Shown here: in pieces, positions 8,763 through 18,050 of the stretch
Layout: the number at the start of each line of letters is the position of its first letter
Position numbering within the stretch: position 1 is the stretch's first letter
Assembly: GCF_000282495.1 (NCBI RefSeq)
Contig: NZ_AKJE01000047.1
Coordinates: 32,214 to 96,213 of the forward strand
DNA from: Pseudomonas sp. GM79
GTDB lineage: Bacteria > Pseudomonadota > Gammaproteobacteria > Pseudomonadales > Pseudomonadaceae
Direction: 5' to 3'
Length of the DNA stretch: 64,000 nucleotides
Translations under genes and position numbers: made by a program
The notes under the pieces: generated by a model
What the model was told of the DNA's origin: nothing
Databases searched by the model: none
What the model saw: the letters and a program-made list of their open reading frames with translations, nothing else

Positions 8763-10022
8763 TTAGAAATTGCCTTGTACCCAGCTCTTGAAGCGATCGA
8801 GCAAGGCGACTTTCGGTTCGTCATTGCTGTAGCTGTCGCGGCTGCCGATGCCCGAGAACGAAATCCCGTCGGACTGCTTCTGCAGGCCGTACATCAACAG
8901 GCCAACGCCGGTGGAATAAATCGGGTTGCGGACCACGTCGTCCAGGCCCTTGACGCCATGCGGCACGCCCAGGCGGACCGGCATGTGGAAGATCTCTTCG
9001 GCCAGTTCGACCGCGCCTTCCATCTTCGACGTACCGCCAGTCAGCACGATGCCGGCCGGGATCAGGTCTTCGTAGCCACTGCGACGCAGTTCGGCCTGGA
9101 TCAGGGTGAACAGCTCGTCGTAACGCGGCTCGACCACTTCGGCCAGAGCCTGACGGGACAGTTCGCGCGGTGGACGGTCGCCGACGCTCGGCACTTTGAT
9201 GGTTTCACCGGCACCGGCCAGTTTGGCCAGGGCACAGGCGTAGCGAATCTTGATTTCTTCGGCGTACTGGGTCGGGGTGCGCAGCGCCATGGCGATGTCG
9301 TTGGTCACCTGATCGCCCGCAATCGGGATCACCGCGGTGTGACGGATCGCGCCTTCAGTGAAGATCGCGATGTCAGTGGTGCCGCCGCCGATGTCCACCA
9401 GGCACACGCCCAGCTCTTTCTCGTCGTCGGTCAGGACCGAGTAGGCCGAGGCCAACTGTTCGAGAATGATGTCGTCGATTTCCAGACCGCAGCGGCGCAC
9501 GCATTTTTCAATATTCTGTGCGGCGTTGACGGCGCAAGTGACGACGTGAACCTTGGCTTCCAGACGCACGCCGGACATACCCAGCGGCTCGCGAACGCCT
9601 TCCTGGTTATCAATCACATAATCCTGCGGCAGGGTGTGCAGTACGCGCTGGTCAGCCGGGATCGCCACCGCCTGGGCAGCGTCGAGAACGCGCTCAAGGT
9701 CGGCGGAGCTGACTTCGCGATCACGAATCGCCACGATGCCATGGGAGTTCAAGCTGCGGATGTGATTGCCGGCCACGCCGACAAACGCCGAGTGGATCCG
9801 GCAACCGGCCATCAGCTGCGCTTCTTCGATAGCGCGCTGGATCGACTGGACGGTGGACTCAATGTTCACCACTACGCCTTTTTTCAGGCCGCGGGACGGA
9901 TGAGTACCGATCCCGACGATTTCGAGCGTGCCGTCGTCCGAGACCTCGCCGACCAGCGCCACCACCTTGGAGGTGCCGATATCGAGACCGACGATCATTT
10001 TGCCGCTTTGCACGTTTGCCAT
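8763..10022 (-). CDS. ftsA: Cell division actin-like protein FtsA
   Basis: FtsA tethers FtsZ filaments to the inner membrane and helps activate septal wall synthesis. The 419-residue protein starts with an actin-like phosphate-1 motif (GLDIGTSKV, near residue 13) and contains a phosphate-2-like segment (VDIGGGTTDIA) and an adenosine motif (VLTGGTSKMEG). The C-terminal amphipathic membrane-targeting helix LLDRFKSWVQGNF is intact. It lies 15 bp after ftsQ, so co-translation or at least co-transcription is expected. Confidence 0.99.
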   Translation of the reverse strand: MANVQSGKMIVGLDIGTSKVVALVGEVSDDGTLEIVGIGTHPSRGLKKGVVVNIESTVQSIQRAIEEAQLMAGCRIHSAFVGVAGNHIRSLNSHGIVAIRDREVSSADLERVLDAAQAVAIPADQRVLHTLPQDYVIDNQEGVREPLGMSGVRLEAKVHVVTCAVNAAQNIEKCVRRCGLEIDDIILEQLASAYSVLTDDEKELGVCLVDIGGGTTDIAIFTEGAIRHTAVIPIAGDQVTNDIAMALRTPTQYAEEIKIRYACALAKLAGAGETIKVPSVGDRPPRELSRQALAEVVEPRYDELFTLIQAELRRSGYEDLIPAGIVLTGGTSKMEGAVELAEEIFHMPVRLGVPHGVKGLDDVVRNPIYSTGVGLLMYGLQKQSDGISFSGIGSRDSYSNDEPKVALLDRFKSWVQGNF

Positions 10023-10037
10023 GGGTCCTGCCTCTTC

Positions 10038-10904
10038 TTAATTCTTCGCGACAGCGGGTTGGGCTGTCGTGGGCGCTACAGGTTCCCGCCAGCCAACAGC
10101 GAGGCCGTTGGCGTAGCGCAGATCGATGCGCGCAATGTTCGTAATCTGCTCTTTGAGCGTCTTGTCATAGATGGCAATGAAGCGGCGCATCTTTTCCACC
10201 AGCTTGCCGCGTCCCAGCAGCAGTTCGATTCCCGGGCCCGCGCTGCCGGCGCCGGTGGTCAGGAACCAACTGCCTCGTTCACGCAACTCCAGGCGTGCAA
10301 TCGAGAAGCCCAATGGCCTGAGCATCTGGCTCAGCACCTGGTATTGCTGCATCACTTGCTGCTGGGCCCGCTGCGGGCCGAACAGCTGTGGCAAGTGTTC
10401 GTAGTTCGCCAGCTCGCGCGGGGTGAACGCCTGCCCCTGGTTGTTCAGCAGCGACTCATCGCCCCAGCGGGCCACCGGCAGTTGTTCTTCCAGGCGAATC
10501 ACCACCTGATCCGGCCACACCCGACGCACTTCGGCGTGGGCAATCCATGGCATCTGTTCAAGCTCGGTACGCATGCTCGCCAGGTCGATGGTGAAGAAGC
10601 TCGACGCCACGTAGGGGGCGATCCGCTGCTGCACCGCTTGCTGGCTGATGTAACTCAAGTCGCCCTGCACCGCGATCTTGGTGATCGGCCGGTCGGCGTA
10701 CGGCAGCAAACGCTGTGCGCCTTCATAAGTGCCGAACCCCAGCGCGACCAACAGCACGGGCCAGAACAGACTTTTCAGAAAACCAAAATTGGCTTTCGGC
10801 AGGCGCGCGGACATCGGCTCTTTGGCCACCATTCGGCTGGCACCCCGCGGCACCGGCTTGCGGCCGGGTGCGGAAGGCTGATGACGTAGCTGAGCGCCTT
10901 GCAT
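10038..10904 (-). CDS. ftsQ: Cell division protein FtsQ
   Basis: This bitopic divisome protein joins early components to the FtsL/FtsB/FtsW/FtsI synthase complex. It has 288 residues: a basic cytoplasmic tail (1-40), one TM helix at about 44-60, a POTRA domain (about 74-142, containing AVQGDLSYISQQAV) and a beta domain. I set the start at ATG 10904. The open frame continues 34 codons upstream into ddlB, but that extension is simply antiparallel-frame coding of ddlB and lacks family similarity. The start lies 4 bp after the ddlB stop. Confidence 0.96.
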   Translation of the reverse strand: MQGAQLRHQPSAPGRKPVPRGASRMVAKEPMSARLPKANFGFLKSLFWPVLLVALGFGTYEGAQRLLPYADRPITKIAVQGDLSYISQQAVQQRIAPYVASSFFTIDLASMRTELEQMPWIAHAEVRRVWPDQVVIRLEEQLPVARWGDESLLNNQGQAFTPRELANYEHLPQLFGPQRAQQQVMQQYQVLSQMLRPLGFSIARLELRERGSWFLTTGAGSAGPGIELLLGRGKLVEKMRRFIAIYDKTLKEQITNIARIDLRYANGLAVGWREPVAPTTAQPAVAKN

Positions 10905-10908
10905 GGTC

Positions 10909-11892
10909 TTAACCTCTTGTCGGCTCTTGGTTACCGGCAGCATTGCCGGTAACGCTGGCGGCCAGAATCGCCAGAACCAGTTGCTGGAAATCCAGGCCAG
11001 CGGCACGGGCCGCCATCGGAACCAGACTGTGATCGGTCATGCCCGGTGCGGTGTTGACTTCCAGGAACCAGAACTGCCCGTCGGCGTCCTGCATCACGTC
11101 TGCCCTGCCCCAACCGGCGATACCCAGCGCCTCACAAGCTTTGGCCGTGAGGTCCATGAGTTCTTTTTCTTTGTTGCTGTCCAGGCCACATGGGATCCGG
11201 TACTGGGTATCGGAAGCCACGTACTTGGCGTCGTAGTCGTAGAAACTGTGGGTTGTGCCCAGGGCGATTGGAGGCAACACCTGGTCACGCAGGGTGGCGA
11301 TGGTGAACTCCGGACCTTGAATCCATTGCTCGACCAACACTTGCGAATCGTAGGTACTGGCCGCTTTCCATGCGTCGATCAATTCGGACGCGGAGGTCAC
11401 TTTGGCCATCCCGATACTGGAACCTTCATGGGCCGGTTTGACGATCAAAGGGAAGCCCAGTTCCGTGGCCGCCGAAATACAATCGGCCTCGCAGCTCAGT
11501 ACCGCATGGCGTGGTGTCGGAATACCGAGGCTGTGCCAGACCTGCTTGGTGCGCAGTTTGTCCATGGCCAGTGCCGAGGCCAGAATGCCGCTGCCGGTGT
11601 ACGGAATGCCAAGGCATTCGAGCAGGCCCTGCATGCTGCCGTCTTCACCGCCACGACCGTGGAGGATGATGAAGGCGCGGTCGATTTTTTCGTTCAGCAG
11701 ACGCTGCAGCAGGTCATCGCCCACATCAAGACCGAAGGCATCCACACCGGCGCTTTGCAATGCATCGAGCACCGCGTTACCCGACTTCAGGGAGACTTCA
11801 CGCTCGGCACTCTTGCCGCCGAACAGCACGGCGACACGGCCGAAGTCTTTCGGCAAGAGAGTGGAGACGAGGTTGGCGTAAGCAGCAGTCAT
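10909..11892 (-). CDS. ddlB: D-alanine--D-alanine ligase
   Basis: The 327-residue ATP-grasp enzyme makes the D-Ala-D-Ala dipeptide that MurF adds to the peptidoglycan precursor. Visible motifs are an N-terminal VLFGGKSAEREVS, the LHGRGGEDGS loop, and the C-terminal metal-binding EVNTAPGMT. The start overlaps the end of murC by 4 bp. The position within the cluster supports DdlB rather than DdlA. Confidence 0.97.
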   Translation of the reverse strand: MTAAYANLVSTLLPKDFGRVAVLFGGKSAEREVSLKSGNAVLDALQSAGVDAFGLDVGDDLLQRLLNEKIDRAFIILHGRGGEDGSMQGLLECLGIPYTGSGILASALAMDKLRTKQVWHSLGIPTPRHAVLSCEADCISAATELGFPLIVKPAHEGSSIGMAKVTSASELIDAWKAASTYDSQVLVEQWIQGPEFTIATLRDQVLPPIALGTTHSFYDYDAKYVASDTQYRIPCGLDSNKEKELMDLTAKACEALGIAGWGRADVMQDADGQFWFLEVNTAPGMTDHSLVPMAARAAGLDFQQLVLAILAASVTGNAAGNQEPTRG

Positions 11893-13349
11893 TTCAACTT
11901 CCCCACGCTTGGCGCGGCAACCGCGCCAGCGAAAAACGGACTGTTCAATAGTTTCGGTGCGAGACCGCCGATATCACCGGCGCCCTGGCACAACAGAATG
12001 TCGCCGGCACGCAGCAGCGGCTTGACGATTGGCGCGAGGTCGATGCCGCGCTCGATGTAGATCGGGTCGAGCTGACCGCGCTGGCGAATGCTGTTGCACA
12101 GCTTGCGGCTGTCGGCGCCCGGGATCGGCTCTTCGCCGGCCGGGTAGACTTCCATCAACAGCAGCACATTGGCGTCGGCCAGCACATTGACGAAATCGTC
12201 GTACAGGTCGCGGGTACGGCTGTAACGGTGCGGCTGGTAAACCATCACCAGACGGCGCTCCGGCCAGCCACCGCGCACGGCTTTGATCACGGCCGCGACT
12301 TCGGTCGGGTGGTGACCGTAGTCATCCACCAGCATCACGTTGCCGCCATCAACCGGCAGTTCGCCGTACACCTGGAAGCGACGACCAACACCCTGAAAGC
12401 CGGACAGGCCCTGGACGATGGCTTCATCGCTGACGCCTTCGTCGGTGGCGATGCAAATGGTCGCCAGCGCGTTCAGCACGTTGTGGTTGCCGGGCATGTT
12501 CACCGACACATCCAGCGGCTCGCGATCAGGGCGCAGCACGGTAAAGAAGGTCTGCATGCCTTTTTGGCGCACATTGATGGCGCGCACGTCGGCATCGTCG
12601 CCAAAGCCATAAGTGACCGTCGGACGCTTCACCTGCGGGAGGATTTCACGCACCACCGGATCATCCAGGCACACCACTGCCAAGCCGTAGAACGGCAGGT
12701 TGTGCAGGAACTCGACGAAGGTTTTCTTCAGTTTGTTGAAGTCGCCGTCGTAGGTCGCCATGTGGTCGGCATCGATGTTGGTGACCACGGCCACCAGCGG
12801 CTGCAAGTGCAGGAAGCTGGCATCGCTTTCGTCGGCTTCGGCGATCAGGTAACGGCTGGTGCCGAGCTGGGCATTGGTGCCCGCGGCATTCAGACGACCA
12901 CCGATGACGAACGTTGGGTCCAGGCCACCGGCGGCGAACACCGAAGCGATCAGGCTGGTGGTGGTGGTTTTGCCGTGGGTACCGGCGACGGCGATGCCGT
13001 GACGGTAGCGCATCAATTCAGCCAGCATCTCGGCCCGTGGCACCACCGGAATCCGGCGTTCCAGGGCGGTGGCCACTTCCGGGTTGGAAGTGTTCACAGC
13101 GCTGGAGGTGACCAGCACATCGGCGTTCGCGGCGTTCTCGGCACGGTGGCCGATATAAATGTGGGCACCGAAGGATTCCAGGCGCTCGGTCACCGGCGAT
13201 GCTTTCAGGTCGGAACCGGACACTTCATAGCCCAGGTTCAGCAACACTTCGGCAATGCCGCACATACCCACGCCGCCGATACCGACGAAGTGGATGCGAC
13301 GGATGCGGCGCATTTCCGGGTGCGGCATGGCTTTCTTGTTCTCAACCAT
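11889..13349 (-). CDS. murC: UDP-N-acetylmuramate--L-alanine ligase
   Basis: This cytoplasmic ATP-dependent ligase adds the first amino acid, L-Ala, to UDP-MurNAc. It has 486 residues with an N-terminal Rossmann motif (VGIGGVGMCG) and the ATP-binding GTHGKTTT at 123-130. I chose ATG 13349 because a perfect ggaggt Shine-Dalgarno lies 6 bp upstream and the family N-terminus begins there. The 14 extra codons upstream lie inside murG. The coding region overlaps murG by 8 bp. Confidence 0.97.
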   Translation of the reverse strand: MVENKKAMPHPEMRRIRRIHFVGIGGVGMCGIAEVLLNLGYEVSGSDLKASPVTERLESFGAHIYIGHRAENAANADVLVTSSAVNTSNPEVATALERRIPVVPRAEMLAELMRYRHGIAVAGTHGKTTTTSLIASVFAAGGLDPTFVIGGRLNAAGTNAQLGTSRYLIAEADESDASFLHLQPLVAVVTNIDADHMATYDGDFNKLKKTFVEFLHNLPFYGLAVVCLDDPVVREILPQVKRPTVTYGFGDDADVRAINVRQKGMQTFFTVLRPDREPLDVSVNMPGNHNVLNALATICIATDEGVSDEAIVQGLSGFQGVGRRFQVYGELPVDGGNVMLVDDYGHHPTEVAAVIKAVRGGWPERRLVMVYQPHRYSRTRDLYDDFVNVLADANVLLLMEVYPAGEEPIPGADSRKLCNSIRQRGQLDPIYIERGIDLAPIVKPLLRAGDILLCQGAGDIGGLAPKLLNSPFFAGAVAAPSVGKLK

Positions 13350-14412
13350 GGGCCACCTCCAGGCAGGTATCGACCACGTTACGAGTGGCATCGGGTTTGG
13401 CCAGGCGGCGTGCCGCGGTGGCCATGTCGTTGAGTCGTTGCGGTTGCATCAAGACCTCTGTCAGGCGAGCGGCAAGGTCCGCTGCGCCAGTCGTTCTTTG
13501 CGGCATCAGGAAGGCAGCGCCTTCACGGGCCAAATAGTCGGCGTTGCGGGTCTGGTGATCGTCGATCGCGTGGGGCAAAGGCACCAGCATCGAGGGCAGA
13601 CCGGCTGCCGCCAGTTCACTGATGGTCAGCGCGCCTGCGCGGCACACCACCAGGTCGGCCCAGCCATAGGCTTGGGCCATGTCTTTGATGAAAGGCTGCA
13701 CTTGCGCCTCGACGCCAGCTGCGCGATAGCGCTCTGCAGTCACTTCATCGTGGTTTTTGCCGGCCTGATGAAACACGTCCGGGCGCAGATCGGGAGCGAC
13801 TTGCGACAGGGCTTCAGGCAGCAACTTGTTCAACGGCTCTGCGCCCAGGCTTCCGCCCAGGATCAGCAAACGCGCCTTGCGACCGGCCAGGGCAGGTCGC
13901 GGTGTTTCGAGGAACAACTCGGTACGCACCGGGTTACCGGTGGTGCGACGGCTGTTCGACAGGGTAAAGGTGTCGGGGAACGCTTCACAGACTCGGGCGG
14001 CCAACGGCACCAGCAACCGATTGGCGGTACCGGCCACGGCGTTCTGTTCGTGAACGATCACCGGCACGCCGGACAATTTGGCTGCAACGCCGCCGGGCCC
14101 GGTCACATAACCCCCGAAGCCGACGACGCAGACTGGTCGCAGCTGACGAATGATCGCCCGCGCCTGCCAGATCGACTTGAGCAACATGAACGGTGCCTTG
14201 AGCAGGGACAATTTGCCCTTGCCGCGCAAACCGCTGGCGTTGATCCGATGCAATTGAAGGCCGGCCGCCGGCACCAGATCGTTCTCGATCCCGCGCGGCG
14301 TGCCCAACCAGTGCACGGTGTAACCGCGGGCCTGGAACTCGCGAGCGCAGGCCAGTGCCGGGAACACGTGGCCCCCAGTGCCGCCAGCCATGATCAATAC
14401 GTTAGCGCCCAT
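13342..14412 (-). CDS. murG: Lipid II synthase MurG (GlcNAc transferase)
   Basis: MurG transfers GlcNAc from UDP-GlcNAc to lipid I at the inner face of the membrane to make lipid II. The 356-residue GT-B enzyme begins MGANVLIMAGGTGGHVFPA, whose glycine-rich loop is the family signature. A second G-loop (GGSLGAEPLN) opens the C-terminal half. Start ATG 14412 is chosen because the signature lies just behind it. The upstream open frame (35 codons) is inside ftsW. The gene overlaps the ftsW stop by 11 bp. Confidence 0.97.
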   Translation of the reverse strand: MGANVLIMAGGTGGHVFPALACAREFQARGYTVHWLGTPRGIENDLVPAAGLQLHRINASGLRGKGKLSLLKAPFMLLKSIWQARAIIRQLRPVCVVGFGGYVTGPGGVAAKLSGVPVIVHEQNAVAGTANRLLVPLAARVCEAFPDTFTLSNSRRTTGNPVRTELFLETPRPALAGRKARLLILGGSLGAEPLNKLLPEALSQVAPDLRPDVFHQAGKNHDEVTAERYRAAGVEAQVQPFIKDMAQAYGWADLVVCRAGALTISELAAAGLPSMLVPLPHAIDDHQTRNADYLAREGAAFLMPQRTTGAADLAARLTEVLMQPQRLNDMATAARRLAKPDATRNVVDTCLEVAHG

Positions 14413-15619
14413 GGTTCGGCTCCTCGGCGAAGTCGCTCTCATGGAACTCCATCTCTTCACTGCCCAAGTGGGTTCGACTCTCCCACTCGATGCGCAGCAA
14501 CAAGCCAAGACAGGCACAGCAGATCACCAACGAACTGCCGCCATAACTGAGGAATGGCAGAGTCAGCCCCTTGGTCGGCAATAGGCCTACGTTCACTCCG
14601 ATGTTGATCAGGAACTGACCGATCCACAGGAACGACAAGCCATACGCGATATAGGCGGCGAAAAATTGTTTGGCCTTCTCGGCCCAATAACCGATGTACA
14701 TGCCACGAATACAAACAAAGACGAACAGCGCCAAGGTGCACAACGAACCCACGGCACCCAGTTCTTCGGCCAGCACCGAGAACACGAAGTCAGTGTGGGC
14801 TTCCGGCAGGTAGAACTGTTTCTGCACGCTGTTGCCCAGGCCAACGCCCAGCCATTCGCCGCGACCGAAAGCGATCAAGGCTTGAGACAACTGATAGCCC
14901 GCACCGAACTGGTCGGCCCACGGGTCCGCAAAGTTGGTCAGTCGCGCCATTCGATACGGCTGCATTTGAATCAACAACACCACCGCACCGACAGCCAGGA
15001 CAACCATCAAGGAAAAACGGAACAGCCCGACGCCGCCGAGGAACAGCATCGCTGCAGCCGCCCCCATCATTACGACGGTGGCACCGAAGTCCGGTTCCAT
15101 CAGCAACAGCCCCGCCATCGGCAGCAGAACGATGAACGGCTTGAAGAAACCCATCCAGCTTTCACGTACTTCTTTCTGGCGACGCACCAGATAACCGGCG
15201 AGGTAGATCACCACGAACACCTTGGCGATCTCGGAAGGCTGAACGTTGAAGAAGCTGAAGCCGATCCAGCGCATCGAACCGTTCACTTCACGGCCAATGC
15301 CGGGGATGATCACCATCACCAGCAAACCGAATGCACCAATCAGCATCAGCCAGCCCAGGCGTTGCCAGGTAGCGATCGGAATCATCATGGTGACGATGCA
15401 GGCGCCAAGTCCCAGCACCACGTAGATAAGGTGGCGGATCATGTAATACAGGGCACTGCCCGATTGCACCGCCCCCACTTCAGTGGATGCCGATGCAATC
15501 ATGACCAGGCCCAGGCCCAGCAGCGCCAGACAACCGGCGAGCATCGGGAAATCGAGGTCGATGCCGCGCCCGGTGATGATCGGCGACGGGTACGGCTTGA
15601 TGATATTCAGGAGGCTCAT
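14402..15619 (-). CDS. ftsW: Septal peptidoglycan polymerase FtsW
   Basis: This SEDS-family glycosyltransferase polymerises lipid II at the septum together with FtsI. The 405-residue protein has about ten membrane segments, the family signature near the C-terminus (GLLPTKGLTLPFLSYGGSS) and a conserved PSE motif (NVQPSEIAKVF). ATG 15619 overlaps the murD stop in an ATGA and has a good aggaggc-like site (caggagg on the plus strand reads as a weaker site on the coding strand). The longer frame upstream is within murD. Confidence 0.96.
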   Translation of the reverse strand: MSLLNIIKPYPSPIITGRGIDLDFPMLAGCLALLGLGLVMIASASTEVGAVQSGSALYYMIRHLIYVVLGLGACIVTMMIPIATWQRLGWLMLIGAFGLLVMVIIPGIGREVNGSMRWIGFSFFNVQPSEIAKVFVVIYLAGYLVRRQKEVRESWMGFFKPFIVLLPMAGLLLMEPDFGATVVMMGAAAAMLFLGGVGLFRFSLMVVLAVGAVVLLIQMQPYRMARLTNFADPWADQFGAGYQLSQALIAFGRGEWLGVGLGNSVQKQFYLPEAHTDFVFSVLAEELGAVGSLCTLALFVFVCIRGMYIGYWAEKAKQFFAAYIAYGLSFLWIGQFLINIGVNVGLLPTKGLTLPFLSYGGSSLVICCACLGLLLRIEWESRTHLGSEEMEFHESDFAEEPNHGR

Positions 15620-16962
15620 GCCAAGTCCTCCACGGCGCGGACAAACTGGTGACCGCGATCTTCGTAGTTCTTGAACATGTCGAAACTGGCGCAGGCCGGC
15701 GACAGCAGCACCGCGTCGCCCTTTTCTGCGATGGCGCGGCATTGCGCGACCGCTTCGATCAGCGAGCCGACACGAATCAGTGGCACGGCATCGCCGATGG
15801 CCTCGCCGATCTTGTCGGAATCACGGCCCATCAAAATGACGGCGCGGCAGTTGGCCGCCACCGGATCACGTAAATCCTTGAATTCGGCCCCCTTGCCATC
15901 GCCACCGGCGATCAGCACGAGTTTGCCGTCGATGTCCGCACCCAGGCCTTCGATGGCGGCCAGAGCGGCACCGACGTTGGTGGCTTTGGAATCGTTGTAG
16001 TAGCTCACGCCATTCAGCTCGCGTACCCATTGGCAGCGATGCTCGAGCCCGGCGAAATTGCGCAGGGCCGAAAGCATGGCGTCGAACGGCAGGCCGACGG
16101 CATGCCCCAGTGCCAAGGCCGCAAGAGCGTTGGACTGGTTATGCGCCCCACGAACTTTCAACTCGCGCACCGGCATCAGGTTCTGGAATTCGAAGGCCAG
16201 GTATTTCTCGCCGTCCTCTTCCCGGATCCCGAAGGCCTTGAAGTCGGGCTTGTTCAGACCGAAGGTCCAGCACGGTTGGCCTTCACCCATCAGCGGACGG
16301 CTCAGGGCGTCCTGACGGTTGACCACAAACTGCCTGGCACCCCGGAAGATCCGGTGCTTGGCCAGGTGATAGGCCGGCAGACCACTGTAGCGATCCATGT
16401 GGTCTTCGCTGATGTTGAGCACGGTCGCCACTTCGGCGTTGAGTTGATCGGTGGTTTCGAGCTGGAAGCTCGACAACTCCATCACGTACAACTCGATGTC
16501 GTCGCTGAGCAAATCCAGCGCCGGTGTGCCGAGATTGCCGCCGACAGCAACACGCTTGCCAGCCGCAGCCGCCATTTCGCCGACCAGGGTGGTGACGGTG
16601 CTTTTGGCGTTGGAACCGCTGATGGCGACAATCGGCGCCTTCGCGTTACGCGCGAACAGCTCGATGTCGCCGGACAATTTCACGCCACGGGCGGCGGCAG
16701 CCTGCAGGGCCGGGGTCGCCAGCGCCAGGCCGGGGCTCACGTAGAGCTCATCGGCACGGCACAGGAACTCGACGTCCAGCTCGCCACAACGCACTTCCAC
16801 GTGCGGATAGTCACGCTTGAGCGTGGCCAGTTCCGGTGGATTTTCCCGCGTATCGGCGACAGCAAACGACACGCCCCGGTTCGCCAGGAAGCGAACCAGG
16901 GACATGCCGCTCTTGCCGAGGCCGACAACGATGCGGAAGTGGTCAGAAGCGATCAGAGACAC
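15616..16962 (-). CDS. murD: UDP-N-acetylmuramoyl-L-alanine--D-glutamate ligase
   Basis: MurD adds D-Glu to UDP-MurNAc-L-Ala. It has 448 residues. An N-terminal Rossmann motif (VVGLGKSGMS) comes first, and the P-loop reads GSNAKST at 116-122, with alanine where E. coli has glycine (GSNGKST). As far as I recall this variant is normal in Pseudomonas. It lies 5 bp after mraY and overlaps ftsW by 4 bp. Confidence 0.97.
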   Translation of the reverse strand: MSLIASDHFRIVVGLGKSGMSLVRFLANRGVSFAVADTRENPPELATLKRDYPHVEVRCGELDVEFLCRADELYVSPGLALATPALQAAAARGVKLSGDIELFARNAKAPIVAISGSNAKSTVTTLVGEMAAAAGKRVAVGGNLGTPALDLLSDDIELYVMELSSFQLETTDQLNAEVATVLNISEDHMDRYSGLPAYHLAKHRIFRGARQFVVNRQDALSRPLMGEGQPCWTFGLNKPDFKAFGIREEDGEKYLAFEFQNLMPVRELKVRGAHNQSNALAALALGHAVGLPFDAMLSALRNFAGLEHRCQWVRELNGVSYYNDSKATNVGAALAAIEGLGADIDGKLVLIAGGDGKGAEFKDLRDPVAANCRAVILMGRDSDKIGEAIGDAVPLIRVGSLIEAVAQCRAIAEKGDAVLLSPACASFDMFKNYEDRGHQFVRAVEDLA

Positions 16963-16967
16963 TCGTT

Positions 16968-18050
16968 CTACCTCAGCTTCAGGGTGGCAAGGCCGACCAG
17001 TACCAGAATCACGGTGATGATCCAGAAACGGACGATCACGCGCGGCTCGGGCCAGCCCTTGAGTTCAAAGTGGTGGTGTATCGGTGCCATGCGGAACACA
17101 CGGCGACCGGTCAGCTTAAAGGAGGCAACCTGGATGACGACCGACAGGGTCTCCATCACGAACACGCCGCCCATGATGAACAGAACGATTTCCTGGCGGA
17201 CGATCACCGCGATGGTACCCAGGGCCGCGCCCAGCGCCAGTGCGCCGACGTCGCCCATGAACACTTGGGCCGGATAGGTGTTGAACCACAGGAACCCCAG
17301 GCCCGCACCGATCAGCGCGCCGCAGAACACAATCAACTCACCCGCGCCCGGTACGTAGGGGATCAGCAGGTACTCAGCGAATTTCACGTTACCCGACAGG
17401 TAGCAGAAGATCCCCAAACCGCCGCCGACCATCACGGTAGGCATGATCGCCAGACCGTCGAGACCATCGGTCAGGTTGACCGCGTTGCTCGAGCCGACAA
17501 TCACGAAATAGGTCAGGACGATGAAACCCGCGCCCAGTGGAATGCTGTAGTCCTTGAGCATCGGCAGGATCAGGGTGGTTTCTACCGGCGTCGCGGCAGT
17601 CATATAAAGGAAGATCGCCGCGCCCAGGCCGAACACCGACTGCCAGAAATACTTCCAGCGGCTCGGAAGGCCACGGGAGTTTTTCTCGATGACTTTGCGG
17701 TAGTCGTCTACCCAGCCGATGGCACCGAACAGCAGGGTCACCAGCAACACCACCCAAACGTAACGGTTGGCCAGGTCGGCCCAAAGCAAGGTGCTGACAC
17801 CGATGGACGAAAGAATCAGCGCGCCGCCCATGGTCGGGGTGCCGGATTTGGACAGGTGCGATTGCGGACCGTCGTTGCGAACGGATTGACCGATCTGACG
17901 GTTCTGCAAAGTGCGGATCATCCACGGGCCATAGCACAGCGACAAGACCAGCGCGGTCAGCACACCGAGAATCCCGCGCAGGGTCAGGTACTGAAAGACC
18001 GCGAAGCCTTTGTAGAACTGTTGCAGATACTCCGCTAGCAGCAGCAGCAT
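16968..18050 (-). CDS. mraY: Phospho-N-acetylmuramoyl-pentapeptide transferase (lipid I synthase)
   Basis: MraY moves phospho-MurNAc-pentapeptide from UDP onto undecaprenyl phosphate, making lipid I in the inner membrane. The 360-residue protein has about ten TM segments, the Asp115-Asp116 pair (GWVDDYRKV) and the NLTDGLDGL motif of the active site. Start ATG 18050 shares its last base with the murF stop codon (TAATG on the coding strand), a typical translational coupling. A nine-codon extension of the frame is not used in the family. Confidence 0.97.
   Translation of the reverse strand: MLLLLAEYLQQFYKGFAVFQYLTLRGILGVLTALVLSLCYGPWMIRTLQNRQIGQSVRNDGPQSHLSKSGTPTMGGALILSSIGVSTLLWADLANRYVWVVLLVTLLFGAIGWVDDYRKVIEKNSRGLPSRWKYFWQSVFGLGAAIFLYMTAATPVETTLILPMLKDYSIPLGAGFIVLTYFVIVGSSNAVNLTDGLDGLAIMPTVMVGGGLGIFCYLSGNVKFAEYLLIPYVPGAGELIVFCGALIGAGLGFLWFNTYPAQVFMGDVGALALGAALGTIAVIVRQEIVLFIMGGVFVMETLSVVIQVASFKLTGRRVFRMAPIHHHFELKGWPEPRVIVRFWIITVILVLVGLATLKLR

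Noticed and set aside
8613..10889. 758-codon open frame on the plus strand opposite ftsA and ftsQ
   Set aside because: It lies antisense to well-known genes. High GC at third positions of ftsA/ftsQ removes stop codons on the other strand. The translation is rich in H, Q, R and A without any family motif.
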